Part shown: piece by piece, positions 1 to 11,243 of the stretch | How positions within the stretch are numbered: position 1 is the stretch's first letter | Layout: each line of letters begins with the position of its first letter | NCBI GenBank assembly: GCA_963971405.1 | Contig: OZ020487.1 | Coordinates: forward strand, 28,629,371-28,693,370 | From: Psococerastis gibbosa | Lineage: Eukaryota; Arthropoda; Insecta; Psocodea; Psocidae | Direction of reading: 5' to 3' | DNA length: 64,000 nt | Position numbers and translations under genes: made by a program | The notes under the pieces: model-generated | Databases searched by the model: none | Seen by the model: the letters and a program-made list of their open reading frames with translations, nothing else | What the model was told of the DNA's origin: nothing

Positions 1-149
1 GTCCAGGGGAAACCCGAGCACATGCGTGAGGTCGGCTTCATGCCAGCATCAGAAATCGTCAAGAAGTTGACTCTGGGGTTTTCGAACAACGCATTAGCTA
101 CAATGGAAAAAAACGTCGGCGGAACGCGTGTACAGGGCCTTACGTGAAG
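1..149 (+). other. Open frame at the window edge, unassigned
   Basis: From base 1 the plus strand is open for 48 codons to a TGA at 147-149, with mixed composition that could be coding (contains MPASEIVKKL). The minus strand is also open for about 30 codons over the same stretch, after an AG at about 101. Neither reading fits the next exon expected for the neighbouring Gr gene. It could be the tail of an upstream gene, a transposon piece or chance. I do not recognise it. Confidence 0.2.
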
Positions 150-217
150 TGCATGATGTGACGTATGTTGTACACTTCCGTAACTGGAAGATAAGATAAG
201 GTTAAAGTGCAGCCTAC

Positions 218-3200
218 CTGCGAATATTGGGCAAGAAAGTACAAGTGCAAGAAATGACCGGCGTCGTATTGGTCGTTACTGCATGATGAAAACTTCATGA
301 AGCCCACCACCAAACTTAAAACATGTTCTACTGCAACAAAAAAAAAGTTCTTGTAAACTGTTATTGGTGGGCAACCTACTGTAAAGGGGAGGAGAGATAT
401 GATGTTAGCATCGGATGGATCCTACCTTGTTGAAGGCTAGCACCTTCTTCTATGAGCAGGGTACGGGGAAAATCAAAGAGATACGGTAGTTGGCAGCTAA
501 GAAATTCTCCCGAAAACTGAGCATAATTACCAAGGCCACAAAATGTGAAGACAACGGTGATGACTAAGAACCTGCGACGTTGACCATGCGGGTAACCATA
601 ATCGATCAAAACGAATTCTGTGGCTTCAAACCCCCGACTCAGACTGTCCCAATGGCGGGCCAAATCAAAAAACAGGAAATAGCCGGCGACTCCGCAGCCG
701 TAAAAGACCAAAGGAGCTGAAAGAGAATTGAACAATTAAAGGGATACAAGTATTTAGTTGTAGTGTATAAGAAAGAACGTGTTCAAAACAACTTAAGATT
801 AGGCTAGTAGGCAGAAAATAACCTTATTGCCTACTAGGCCGACAAAAACTGGATCAATACAATGCAATCGGAAAGATTCGTGTAAATACTCGAACAAACG
901 TTGACTTCTTGCCTCAATTAAAATAAACTGGTGTCAACATATTGTACCTTTGTAGTATTTTCAAGAACCTTCTACTTTTATTAGGCAGTAAAATGTGTTG
1001 AATATAGACCTGACAGCAGTTTACAGGAAGGGACAAAGAGGTATCGTCCTTGGACTACCTTTAGAACTATTGAAAAACTGAACTCTTGGTACGGTATTTT
1101 GTCATAAGGAAATTGAAAAATATACTGCAGGTAGCTTTAAGGCATCTTTACTGGTCAGCGCTGCTTATAGATGCCAAGGGCTAGTAAGTAAGTAATACTC
1201 ACCCGACTTATCGTATGAAAATCCAAATGACAAGCTCCATGCCAAGCTGCAACAAAATATGAACCCGATTCCCACCATTACAATTGCCGTGTAAGCCACT
1301 TTCCAATGAAGCCATTTGAACTTTAAACTTTCAGCGTTTGTACCTGAAACAATTCTTATGTGAAATTATGTGAAATAACCAAAACTAAGTTCGGTATTAT
1401 TCTACTACGGTCTGCGGGCCTAACATGCCGTTTAAAGAATAACTTATTGTGGGGGTTAAAAATGTAAACGAAACTATTGTGGAATTTGAAGGGCTACTCA
1501 AAATTGTTTTGTTTACATTTTTAACCCAACAATAAGTTATTCTTTATCGGCATAGTACCCCAGCGGACCTATACCCTTTATTAATGGTTAAGTTATTATT
1601 AAACAGCCAGCAGAAGCTGAGGGCCTACCATGCCATTTAATTTTTAATAATAAGCTAACCTGGGGTTAAAATACAAACAGAACAATTTTAGAGTAGCAAT
1701 TCTAAAATTATTTTTTCTTACATTTTTAACCTCTGGTTAAGTTGTTATTAAGCGGTTGGCCTGATAGTCATGCTGTATACTTTCTCGCCTGATTGTTCGA
1801 ATATTGTAACAATATTCGAGTGGGAGGGATTAAAAAAATGCGATTTTAAAAGAGAGTAGTATTGTAACAGCAAAGGCTTTCACGGCCAGAGTCGAATGAA
1901 GAACCAGTAGAATCCCGGCTTATGGGCCGTGGTCGAAATGAAAGCGAACTTACAAACGTTTCGTCAGCATCTGCGGTCGACATCTTCAGTGGAACTGCGT
2001 AAACTTCTAAGATTGTATCTCGGAGGCTCAGCAGCAACTGATAACTGATAACTGGGCGGCATTTTATATACCCACTATCGAGCAGAGCATATTTTAAGGA
2101 ATTAAAAATGCATCTAAATGCAGTAAATTAGGCCTATATATAGACTATGGTAATCAGGCGCAAGGAAGAGAGATTTATATTTTAAATATTAATTTTTTAA
2201 GTTTCATTTCCGTTTTCAGTCGCTGCTGAGCCTCCGAGATACAATCTTAGAAGTCTACGCAGTTCCACTGAAAATGTCGACCGTAGATGTTGACGAAACG
2301 TTTGGAAGATCGCTTTCATTTCGACCCGGATCAGCCCGGATTCTACTGGTTCTTCATTCAGCGTGTAGTATTTCTCGTAACGAAGTATTTTGTTGCCGGT
2401 GGGTGAAAAAGTAGCAGAAAGAGGAGAAATGCGGGTTCACTATGATGGAGAGGAAGATCAAGTTTACAGTATACTGTTAGCCAGATGGCTGGGGACGATC
2501 AAGAGAGTGGGACTGCAACTGGATGAAACTCACCGAATGGTCAGAAGTGGAGGGATAGGAAAGAGGGGAAGTGGCTCACATATCACACCCGAGCTGCACG
2601 CAGCCATAGAAACTTACTACAGATAATAATGATGATGATGATGTTCTTATAGGATCATAAGTATAAATATTCAAATTATAGTTTTTATTTGTGGTATACA
2701 GTAATATTTTTAAAGCTTGGATAAGTTTAGTACGCCATTATTAGTTATTTGATTTCTAAACAAGAAATTAGTGTTCCAATGGCAAACGACAAATACCGCC
2801 AGAGAGGCGCCGTACAACCTTGATTGAAATAATTCATTCAAATACGTCAGCCTATCAGTCAGATATACGGTAGTTCAATTAGTATTTCAATTAATGCAGG
2901 AGGCCCAATAATTAGCAACTCTTATAAAAGCTAGAATGAAATTGCTAGAAAAGGTCAGCATAGGCTATATGAGCGGACAAAGCAAGAAATTGCTCGTAAA
3001 AGGTCAGGGCCTTAGAACATATGAATAGCATACAATGTACTATTTTTTTTTTTATGCTTGTACAATTCCTTCTACGATAATTGATAAGAAAAATAAGAAT
3101 TGTCATCGAAGGTAGGAGGCACTCGCTCGAAGCACAATATTTCTCAAAATAACAAAACAGAAGGATCGGGATGAATATGCGCTATGGCGGGGTTTCCACA

Positions 3201-5458
3201 TACGTCAATGGTCAATGGTAAATATGGTTTTGACGTGGTAGCAGACATTTTTAGTATGTCTTTAATGTCTGCTAAAACGTCAATACCACATTCACCATTG
3301 ACCATTGACGTATCGTCGCTTCCCGGAAATACCGTTGTAACTCAAAAAAGTAAAATTTTCAGGAGAGCGATTTCTAAGTTTTTTGTAACTTAACAGGAGA
3401 TTAACGGGAAGATATTGGGCCCATTTCATATTAGTTAGCATCAAAAAATAGCTGCTTCTTTACGCTTTTGAAAGACCAAGACTAGACTCATGTTACATTT
3501 TCTCCTTATTGAATATTTTGGATTGACTGAAGCCACTTTGAGTTGCAACACTATTGCCTATAAATTTTACTATAAGTGGGTAGTTATCCCAAAATACATC
3601 GTTATTACTTAGAAAACCACTAATAATTTTTATGAATGAAACTGTTTCATTTCAAAATACAACGCTGTTGCTCAAAGTATTTTCCCAAAAAAGATTTATT
3701 TTATATGTTTTGACATGCAACAGTGTTGAATAAAAAAATAAATTTACCTCCTCCAAGGTCTTGTGGCAATTGACCAGATGCAGCACTATTCCTTAAAACC
3801 AGAATGGTGCTTCGCGCCAATTCAATAGTGATGTATCTGCTCTTTAGGGGATTTTTTTTAAATTTTTTGAAGATGATACACTATTGCTCAGAAAGAGCAA
3901 TTTTTTTAAACGTAAAATGACAATAGTATCTCATTTTTCGATTTTTTTGGGTTACAACGGTATTTCCGGGAAGCGACGGTATGTGGAAACCCCGCCTTTA
4001 TCATATATCTGAGGTTCGCAACCTTTTTTGTCCATGGACCCCTAGATTATTTTATGATTTTCCATGGACCACCATGGCTGTGACAGGAAATCGTTAAATT
4101 CTAGGAGCAAAATAAAGTAATTTGTGGCAAAAATTACGTGCTAATATTTGATTGAATATTTAGGACTGGTATCGGTCGGATGATTTTATAATTAGTACCA
4201 AGACTTACTGTATTTTATTTCAAATTTCCAATAACTCAGCTGTTTTATTTTCTTTGGACTGTGGACCACCTGATATACAGTATGTCCATGGACCACAGTT
4301 TGGGAACCCCTGGGCTATATTATGTAGTACCTGATATTCCAATTACAGGAATAAGACCGAAGGTTTGAGCCAAGTAGAGAAAAGGACGGATGCAACTGAG
4401 GAACGAGTCATTATTGGATTCCCTAAGGATTTTCCGATTGTTGGCAATGCCAATTTGATTGCCGGATAGTTTACCTGAAAAAAGAAAAATTAATTGTCAT
4501 GTAAACAAAACAATGAACATGGGACTCGCGGATGTCATTTAGGATTCTAGGAAGGTCCCCCCCCCCCCCCAAGCTAGCTTTTGGAGTTTACCATTGGGAT
4601 ATGCCTCATACAATCCCAGTAGGTCCCCAAACGGACCTGTGTTTATACAATATACATTAGATCTGATTGAAATGACAGCTATAATATATAAGTACAGGAA
4701 AAATTCACACAAAAACACATGAATTTCATGAGGAGGGAAAAGACAAATCTTACCTTGCAGATTTTTTCCCATTTCAACGGGGAACGCAACGCGTTCAATT
4801 TTGCTGTTGAAGCCGCTTGCTAAAGAGCTCTCATAAAGCTTCGGAAAATAAATTAGCGACGAGGCAAAATCAGAAATGTTTCTAAAACAGAGGCAGAAGC
4901 GTTTAGCAAACGATCTAGTTACATTTAGAATAAAATTACTACCTATCAATATTATTACTAGTATTTGAGTGAGAGAAAGTTTCACAAAATTAATATGGAG
5001 ACATTAGTAGGTACAGAAGGAACTTCCAAAGAGTTTTATCAAGATATTTGCCAACCCTTCTGTACATTTCAGCTTGCGCGGAACTGATGGAGGGGGAATT
5101 TTGTAACTAAATCATTTTTACACCAGCTGTAGGCTGCAACCTGCAGTTGCCTCTGAGCAGCCGGAGGGTTAGAACGGATTTTTTGGCAAAGTGTCGGGAG
5201 TTTGTCGGTGTAAAGAAGCTTCGTTCCCAAAACCCAAGCTCCAACGTTTTTAAAAAAAAAAATTGTCGTCACCTAAAACTTAACGATTTCAGCATGGAAT
5301 TGAGTGTATAGTGACCCAAAGACAGACCTGCCATAGGGTGGAAGATAACTTTCGTCATAAAAGGCTTCGCCAGGTTCAGGGGCAACTTGTATTACCCTGG
5401 CAGAACCCTGGAAAACTGTCAAAATGGATCTGCGCTTGAACTCGTCCGACTCGTTCAT
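218..5458 (-). CDS. Gr: Gustatory receptor, sugar-receptor-like, 5' part (partial)
   Basis: Seven-transmembrane ligand-gated channel of the arthropod Gr family, acting at the plasma membrane of chemosensory neurons. Exons read 5'->3': 5458-5328, 4881-4754, 4474-4331, 1343-1203, 716-426, 330-218. Each junction has an AG acceptor and GT donor, and the phases agree (2,1,1,1,1,0), giving 316 codons. TM1 is recognisable in the third exon by FLYLAQTFGLIPVIG, which resembles the sugar-receptor clade. The fourth exon carries LKFKWLHWK, and the fifth PLVFYGCG followed by LARHW, also as in that clade. The sixth begins VEHVLSLVVGF. Most of the cytoplasmic N-terminus (about 125 residues) is rather long. 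The first exon is the least certain: its donor (CAG|GTCTGT) is moderate, and an in-frame TAG lies past it at 5273-5275. The C-terminal half, including the TYxxxxxQF motif, lies off the left edge. A repeat-rich 3-kb intron (1344-4330) interrupts the gene. Family assignment rests on motif recall, not a search. Confidence 0.82.
1411..1766. mobile_element. Two adjacent palindromic MITE copies with a GTTTACATTTTTAA core
   Basis: At 1411-1567 the arms TTAAAGAATAACTTATTG and CAATAAGTTATTCTTTA face each other, with TTAAAAATGTAAAC and GTTTACATTTTTAA inside them. A second, more decayed copy lies at about 1612-1766, again with GGGCCTACCATGCC at the left and a TTACATTTTTAACC core at the right. A short extra end piece sits between them. 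The inner core is shared with the CAG-ended elements at 10091, 23032, 49452 and 49744, so these look like related subfamilies. They lie in an intron of the left-edge Gr gene. Confidence 0.7.
1875..2370. repeat. Inverted pair of a dispersed repeat
   Basis: A roughly 160-bp unit at about 1880-2045 recurs in inverted orientation at about 2210-2370, with a spacer of about 165 bp. Both contain ACTTCTAAGATTGTATCTCG (reverse complement in the second), followed by GAGGCTCAGCAGC. A third, single copy is at about 62185-62330. Each copy keeps partial open frames, but these are not conserved enough to call a gene. Likely an old transposon fragment inserted twice or duplicated head-to-head. Confidence 0.65.
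2390..2645 (+). mobile_element. Decayed LINE 3' end with ATG microsatellite
   Basis: Pieces of a non-LTR reverse-transcriptase C-terminus can be read only by changing frame. RWLGTIKRVG is in one frame, NWMKLTEW in the next and QKWRDRKEGKW in the third. Together they match the tail commonly seen as RWxDDIKRVAG..NWMxxAQ..KWR. It ends in a short (ATG)n run at 2628-2645, as LINE 3' ends often do. No intact domain remains. Confidence 0.55.
3186..3996. mobile_element. PIF/Harbinger-like palindromic MITE with internal insertion
   Basis: Left end GGCGGGGTTTCCACATACGTC and right end GTATGTGGAAACCCCGCC are inverted copies. The left part (3186-3312) is itself a hairpin with arms around CAATGGTCAATGG and apex GTAGCAGACATTTTTAGTAT. 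A second inverted pair, CGTCGCTTCCCGGAAATACC at about 3313 and its complement at about 3960, encloses about 600 bp of low-complexity DNA. So one arm appears interrupted by another palindromic element. The flanking triplets (TAT, TTT) are only a rough target duplication. Confidence 0.72.
4010..4313. mobile_element. Non-autonomous hAT-like element
   Basis: Left end CTGAGGTTCGCAACC and right end GTTTGGGAACCCCTGG form imperfect terminal inverted repeats of the CAGGGGTTCCCAAAC type, common in hAT miniature elements. Subterminal TCCATGGACC occurs in both orientations. The flanking octamers (TCATATAT and GGCTATAT) agree at five of eight positions. No coding capacity. Confidence 0.6.
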
Positions 5459-5810
5459 GTCATCCAACGACTGATCAATCTAAAACTGTAATATGCTTTG
5501 ATTAAAAAACGTTATGTGGTAAATGGGTCATTCACGTTATTTTCCTGTTGGCATCATTAAGGGCGGAGTACGTAGAATTTCCTTTAGCGGAAAGCTATTA
5601 TAAAGTTATTTGGACAAACTGTTAGTGAACAGGGCCTACTCTATCCTAATGAGTACCCTATCTCCACCGGTAGAGGTAAATGCGACTGCTGGGAATTTCG
5701 CTTACCACAACATCCCAAATAGATCAGTGGTCGAGAACGAAGATCCTAAAACTGTCCTCAGGCATGAAATCTGATCGGTGGTAGTGCCGTGTGTTTTTGT
5801 TCATGTTATT

Positions 5811-6172
5811 AAAAAAATTGGCACCCCCAAAATTAAATACTTTTCATTTTTTATCCCACTAACTCAGCAAATTATTAAAAATTTGGCTCATTTAAGTTGT
5901 TGAAGACTACTTCGAGCATCATATAATCGGGCATTTTTACTTTTCGGTTTTTGAGCATTTCCTAAAATCCCAGATTACGCGAAATTTTAGTCCCCTCTGG
6001 TTTTTATGAAAGAACTAAGGTAACAAAAGTTTAATATTTGCTATTGTATGATGCATGAAGTAGTCTTCTACAACTTACCAAATCTATAATAATTTGCTTT
6101 GTAAGTTAATTAAAAAATAAATAGTCAATAAAGTGTTTTGTGGTGCTAATTTTCTACGAGCATGCCCTCTTC
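5811..6172. mobile_element. Palindromic MITE of the TTAA-flanked family, worn copy
   Basis: Contains the family's inner arms GATGCATGAAGTAGTCTTCT and TGAAGACTACTTCGAGCATC in opposite orientation, plus the shared stretch GCGAAATTTTAGTCCCCTCT also seen at 13465. The right end (TTTCTACGAGCATGCCCTCT) matches the end at 13651-13670. The left end is degraded. Other copies: 13415-13673, 25117-25540, and a diverged one near 16565-16745. Confidence 0.65.
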
Positions 6173-9050
6173 AATAGAAGTTTACACGAGGGCGGGAGGA
6201 AAATATTGTTGTGTTTAAAAGAAAGAAATAACCTTCGGGTTGGAACAAACATTTTCTATATTTCAACAGAGTCCGCTCCGAAGTCAATACACTTCTGACT
6301 TCAGCCAACGGCGCTCACATTTCTTCAACCAGTAAAAAAAAATGTTTTTTTTTCTCTCGAGGGATGCAAAATGTCATAACTTCCTAATTTCTGCCAAATT
6401 TCCGGGCAAGAGATCTTTTTCCAATTCGGGAACAGGAAACAGCCAAACGGGGCCAAATCTATGATCCTAATATATGCAACTTGTGGCGCAACTAGTGCCG
6501 ATATTTGCAGTATGCCATATATCATACAATATTATGAATACAGAATTATCAAGACAATCGCAAAATACCCATCCAAATACTATACCTCATCAGTGATTCG
6601 AGTTCCAACGAGCCTCTGAGACAGAAAATATGACGATTCTTGAACACCAGATATAGAAATGATTGTCAGCAAATCCAAGACAAGGAAACAAGTCATTCAC
6701 AAAAAAGTGACAAATTATCCTTGATCGAAACACATCGATAAAGACCTAATCAGCTCATGGGAAGGAAAGGTAAATACAGTTAACCACAATAATGTCAAAA
6801 TACCCACCCCTAAGTTTACCAAACGGTAGAGAAGTATAAATCAACAGTGCAATCAAAGAGGTGACTGCGTATGTTATCATTGATTCATCGTGACATTTCC
6901 AAGTTTGCTTTGCAAATAATTGATGCATTATTGCTGCCTGCTAGTATAAATAAATTTCCTGCTGCTCTTTTAACATAATAATTTGACTACCCTACATTAA
7001 AGAGATATTAGGTAGTGACGTCGCATATTTACAACTTGTAAGGTAACCAGAGGGGTTGCAAATATTTAAGGATTTATAATTGCCAGGTATCCCCAGCTAT
7101 TTGCGTTAAGGAAAAGTATCAATAAATATATCTAGTCGATTATTTTATTAGTTGAAATAATTATTATGGAAAGCGTGGATTGTGGAAAATGCGCTCATTT
7201 TCAGTGGTATCAGACCCCCGTCTTTCAAAAACCAGTGATTATTGACGGTTAAACCCTGTGGAATCAAATGTAGAGGAACATTCCTTCTATCATTAAATAA
7301 TACTATGTAGAAGCATAAAAATAGTATGATTTCATCAGGTGATTTTGTCGTGGATCGCTGACATGCTTACCTCCGCCTGGGAATACCTACTTATTCTACT
7401 GTCATTTTAAGCTGGGAAAATGACCGTGTTACTAGCACTTGGAGAATAGAGGGTAACACGCTTTTCCATACTTTATGAAATCTTGTAAGAAACGCCAATC
7501 TTATAAGAAAGGCCAATGCCAACGGCATAAGAATATGGAAAAGCGTATTCAGTACGGGCATTTTCAAAGTTAGAAATAGCCACATAATACGTAAATCGTG
7601 TGTATTTCGTGTCATTTTGTCTGCAACCATGCAATCCATTGTTGCAGTTCGACGTCGTCATAAAAACAAATTGCAAGTACATATACGTACCTAATAAATT
7701 AATAATAAAAATAAAAATTGCCTATATTAGTAGCCCATACTTTAACAAGCTATGTTCTATGCACGTAATACGCAGCCACTGTCATTGGCGTGACAAGGGT
7801 CAATCATCAAATGTGAAAAACACCAAATACCGCCCAGCAAAACAACACAATCATAAATACTACTGCGCTTATACACTAATGTTCAAAATGTTAATTACAT
7901 TCCTACACTTACATGGAAGCGGTGTAAAGATATTATTTCCTCAAATGCATGTCCCATTCCATGTGATTGAGTAATCGTAATTTCATTCGCCAATAGGGCA
8001 TGCTTTAAATGAAGGTTACTACGCAGCAGCCATTCCTCCTAATGAGAAAGTAATGTCATGATGCCAATCCAAATTCTTAGGTTTTTAAAAGTAAAATTTA
8101 AGTTTTATCTCTCTATTTTCTACATGAAGTAGTTTTATGCAATCCTTTAAAAATAGTTTACTTGCTGGGTTTCCTATTTAGCAAAAGACGTCAAAAATTT
8201 ACGATATCTTCCGAAGGGGTAGTAAACTACAGAATAGGCTAATGTAAAATGAATATTAGTTAAGTATCTCATCCATGGATCTTGTGTCCTTCGGCAAGGA
8301 CCTGTGGTATTGAGCAAGATCTGAAAATCCAGGCAATTTTGGAAAATCATACAATTCAGCTAGCAATTCAGCAAATATAGCCTACTAACGAGCCGAAAGT
8401 CAAAAATTGTTACTATTACTGTTACCATTTTTTTCAGAAATCAAGGCCTAACTTCAACATATTGAAATCAAATGGCAATGGTGGATGTTTAAGGACTTAT
8501 TTCCTTGTAATACGGATGATAAATGTTAATTCAATTGCGTATGGGAAGACTTCTTCTTCGGCCCCACAGCAGGGTGAGCTACACCTCTCTCCAGGCAAAT
8601 TTCTTTCTGTTCTTTGCTTTCCTCTGCCAAGCGCCCAAGCCACCACTGGCATCTTGATCAGCTTCCCATATCCAGTCGAATGCCTGGCCACCTTTTCCCT
8701 CCATTGTCATGCTGTATAATTGGAATTCGAAGCTCGGTGTTGCGTCATTCACCCCACATGGCCAAATTACCAAATTTTGGACTTTTGCGTCTCCTTTTTC
8801 CAGGATACCGTCTATCCCGACGTTTTTTCTCCTCCGGACACCAGGACACCTTTCCGTATATACACCTGATGATACTCCCTTCAAATATGTGTCGCTTTGA
8901 GGCTCTAGCGGCAGTTGTCATTCAAGTTACGACACAGGACGCGACTTGACTAATTGCAATGGTTTTGTGTTTTGTCACTAGTTACATGTAAACACAGCCA
9001 CTACAAGACAAGTATCCCTCATGAGACTGGCATACATACAAAACAGGTCA
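6173..9050. other. Intergenic stretch, no gene recognised
   Basis: AT-rich DNA between the left Gr gene and the acidic-protein gene. Short open frames on both strands have no recognisable motif and no consistent splice context. A short direct repeat of TCTTATAAGAAA-type sequence lies near 7485-7520. A moderately GC-rich patch at about 8560-8880 has a 100-codon minus frame that may be a retroelement remnant, but I could not assign it. Confidence 0.5.
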
Positions 9051-9086
9051 AGTACGTAGGACTAACGCACTATAACATACTACTAA

Positions 9087-9235
9087 AGCGCGGCTTCCAC
9101 GTACGTCAATAGTCAATAGTAAATGTGGTATTGACGTTTTAGCAGACATTAAAGACATACTAAAAATGTCTGCTACAACGTCAAAACCACATTTACTATT
9201 GACTATTGACTATTGACGTATGTGGAATCCCCGCC
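9087..9235. mobile_element. PIF/Harbinger-like palindromic MITE
   Basis: A nearly perfect hairpin of about 149 bp. The left arm starts CGGCTTCCACGTACGTCAAT and the right arm ends TTGACGTATGTGGAATCCCC then GCC. The apex is GCAGACATTAAAGACATACT. It is flanked by TAA on both sides (9084-9086 and 9236-9238), as expected for PIF/Harbinger integration. The arm type is the same as at 3186. Confidence 0.85.
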
Positions 9236-9452
9236 TAAGAGACGTAACAACAATTCATCAATTGAACGTATTTAGAAAATATTTAAAAACACATTTCAAT
9301 GAATTAACACCGACAAACGATGACTAGATAATAACATTAACACACACTGTACTTACGAATTACTTACTTAATGTTACTAATAATAACACTAGGTTAATAA
9401 GTTGGACATTTTTTCCAATTGTAAGTTCCACACGGACTGAGGCCTGCAGCAT

Positions 9453-9621
9453 CAGGGACGGTTTCAGAAAAAGTTTTCGGGGGGGGGGGGTGACTCGCGT
9501 TTCCCTTACTTGAGTAACAATTTCTCTTCATTTCCTTCAAAAGTCCATTCTATCTAGTATAAAGCTATTTTTCTCGGGGGGGGGGGGGCGACCGCCCCCC
9601 CCCCCCAAGGATCCGTCCCTG
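9453..9621. mobile_element. hAT-type MITE with G/C tracts and perfect 8-bp target duplication
   Basis: Starts CAGGGACGG and ends ATCCGTCCCTG. The octamer TGCAGCAT lies immediately on both sides (9445-9452 and 9622-9629). Two long G runs and one long C run lie inside. No coding capacity. Ends and duplication length are those of the hAT superfamily. Confidence 0.85.
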
Positions 9622-10090
9622 TGCAGCATGTTATAGTAGCCTACTATAAATATTGTAATTGTAACTGTAAAGACTTAATGGAAATAATAAAGTTATTGTA
9701 CTGCATTGTATATTGTAATTTAAGCTTGGTAGCTACTCCATGGCGTAAGTGGCACTTGAACTTGCTAACTTGCTGAAGTCTTATTCGAAAGCTCAAGCTC
9801 AAGGGCAATGAATAAATAGGTAGGTGGAGACGACCTCCATTTGAAATGAATTGAAATAGTAGGCATAATGGGGGTTGATAGCCCACAAGCCTTCACACCT
9901 GCTCTGTCTGGGTTCCTACTTGTTAGGTACATGTGATTATTGATTTTGTTACTGCACACCAATTATTATAAGTGTGCAGTTCCTTACAGGTAAGAATTCG
10001 AAAATTAGTAGCCTAGGTACTTTAATTTTGTGGAACGTAAGAAACCAGCCAATCTATCGCTAGGTTTATTACGTAAACAGAATGCATTTC

Positions 10091-10279
10091 AGCAGCCCGA
10101 TCATGGCAATTTCGGAGTATTATAATACCGGGGTTTATTTTTTAATACTGCAGCGGCCCGATCATGGCGATTGGCATTAACTTACTCCTGGGGTTAAAAC
10201 TGTAAACAAACAAATTTTGAATAGCACTTTCCATTGTAAAATTATCTTGTTTACATTTTTAATCCCAGCTGGTATTATT
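10091..10279. mobile_element. CAG-ended MITE (full copy plus an end fragment)
   Basis: An end fragment CAGCCCGATCATGGC begins at 10093. A longer copy begins CAGCGGCCCGATCATGGCGA at 10151 and contains the family core TGTAAACAAACAAATTTTGA (10201) and GTTTACATTTTTAATCCCAG. The right end is truncated at GGTATTATTA, next to another repeat. Family relatives: 23032-23206, 44672-44740, 49452-49611, 49744-49921. Confidence 0.7.
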
Positions 10280-10735
10280 AGGGCTCTATATTAGACAGGT
10301 ATTGTCATCCGCCATTTTTTATCCATTATAAGTCTGGTGTATAAGGAAAGCATTGGGTGTTTACCTGGGGGTTTTACCCTCCAAAAAACAAAAAAAAAGT
10401 GATATACAGCTCAAACTATTTTCTTTAAATTCACATATAATGTAGCCGTCATTTATGTAAAAAAAAACCCAAAGGCTTGATTGCCCCTTGATAGTTTGGT
10501 TCTGGGGGCAAAAATATAAAGAAGACTCAATTTTCGTGAAAAATGAGTAAAAAGTTATTTTTCTGCGGAACCTTTGCATCGTTGCTATATAACTTCAAGT
10601 ATGTTTTAGGTGTTAAATAGAGAAACAAGACCGAACCGGTTCCTTTCCCAACCAAAGTTTCGGTCTTGAATATAAAAAAAATATTTTTTGAAGTAATTAT
10701 GGATAATACATGCCCCAATACATAGCATACCATGC
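10279..10735. repeat. Dispersed repeats: GGGCTCTATATTAGACAGG element end and A/T-rich element
   Basis: 10279-10374 is about 85-90% identical by eye to 23707-23795 (shared CAGGTATTGTCATCCGCCAT). 10376-10735 is the inverted relative of about 60840-61085. Both carry GATAGTTTGGTTCTGGGGGC / CCCCCAGAAGCAAACTATCA and a CCTAAAACAT-type segment. No open frame is conserved between the two copies. Confidence 0.6.
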
Positions 10736-11243
10736 CACTATTACTGTGTTGTATTATATTAGTCAGCCCATTCTAGAGTATGCCACCGTCCCATCTATCA
10801 ATTTAGTGCTTTAGGATGGAGAAAGTTCACTCGTACCGGCTCTGTATATTTATGTTAACGAAACTTGTTTCAGATTGACCACGGTCCATCAAACCGTACT
10901 CCACCGGTTATCACCGTCAGTACATGGAATTAAGGTCAGGACGACATGGCCTCATTGAGGCATTTTTGCATTAAAAATAATAACCAAGAAATACAATCAT
11001 TTGATTATTTGTTTGTTGCCGAGTAATAGGCGCTGGCGCTTAGGTACTTAGGGAAACCTCTAAATAGCTGAAAAGTGGCAATAGTCAGCCGCTCTAACGA
11101 GTCTGCGGGCCTAGGCCTGTCCGGTATCGCCATTTTTAATTGAAAATGAACTGTAATCAGCAGGCAAGTGTTTAATTTGGCGTTGGGATAAAATGAACGA
11201 CCAATGCGACAAGATTCGCAAGCTAGCCATTGGTGGATAAGGC

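Noticed and set aside
3184-3393. 69-codon frame at a palindrome
   Set aside because: It is the hairpin arm of a MITE read as protein; the same applies to the frames at 53878-54244.
8579-8884. Minus-strand 101-codon frame in a GC-rich patch
   Set aside because: No recognisable domain, no splice support; possibly a retroelement remnant, but not enough to call.
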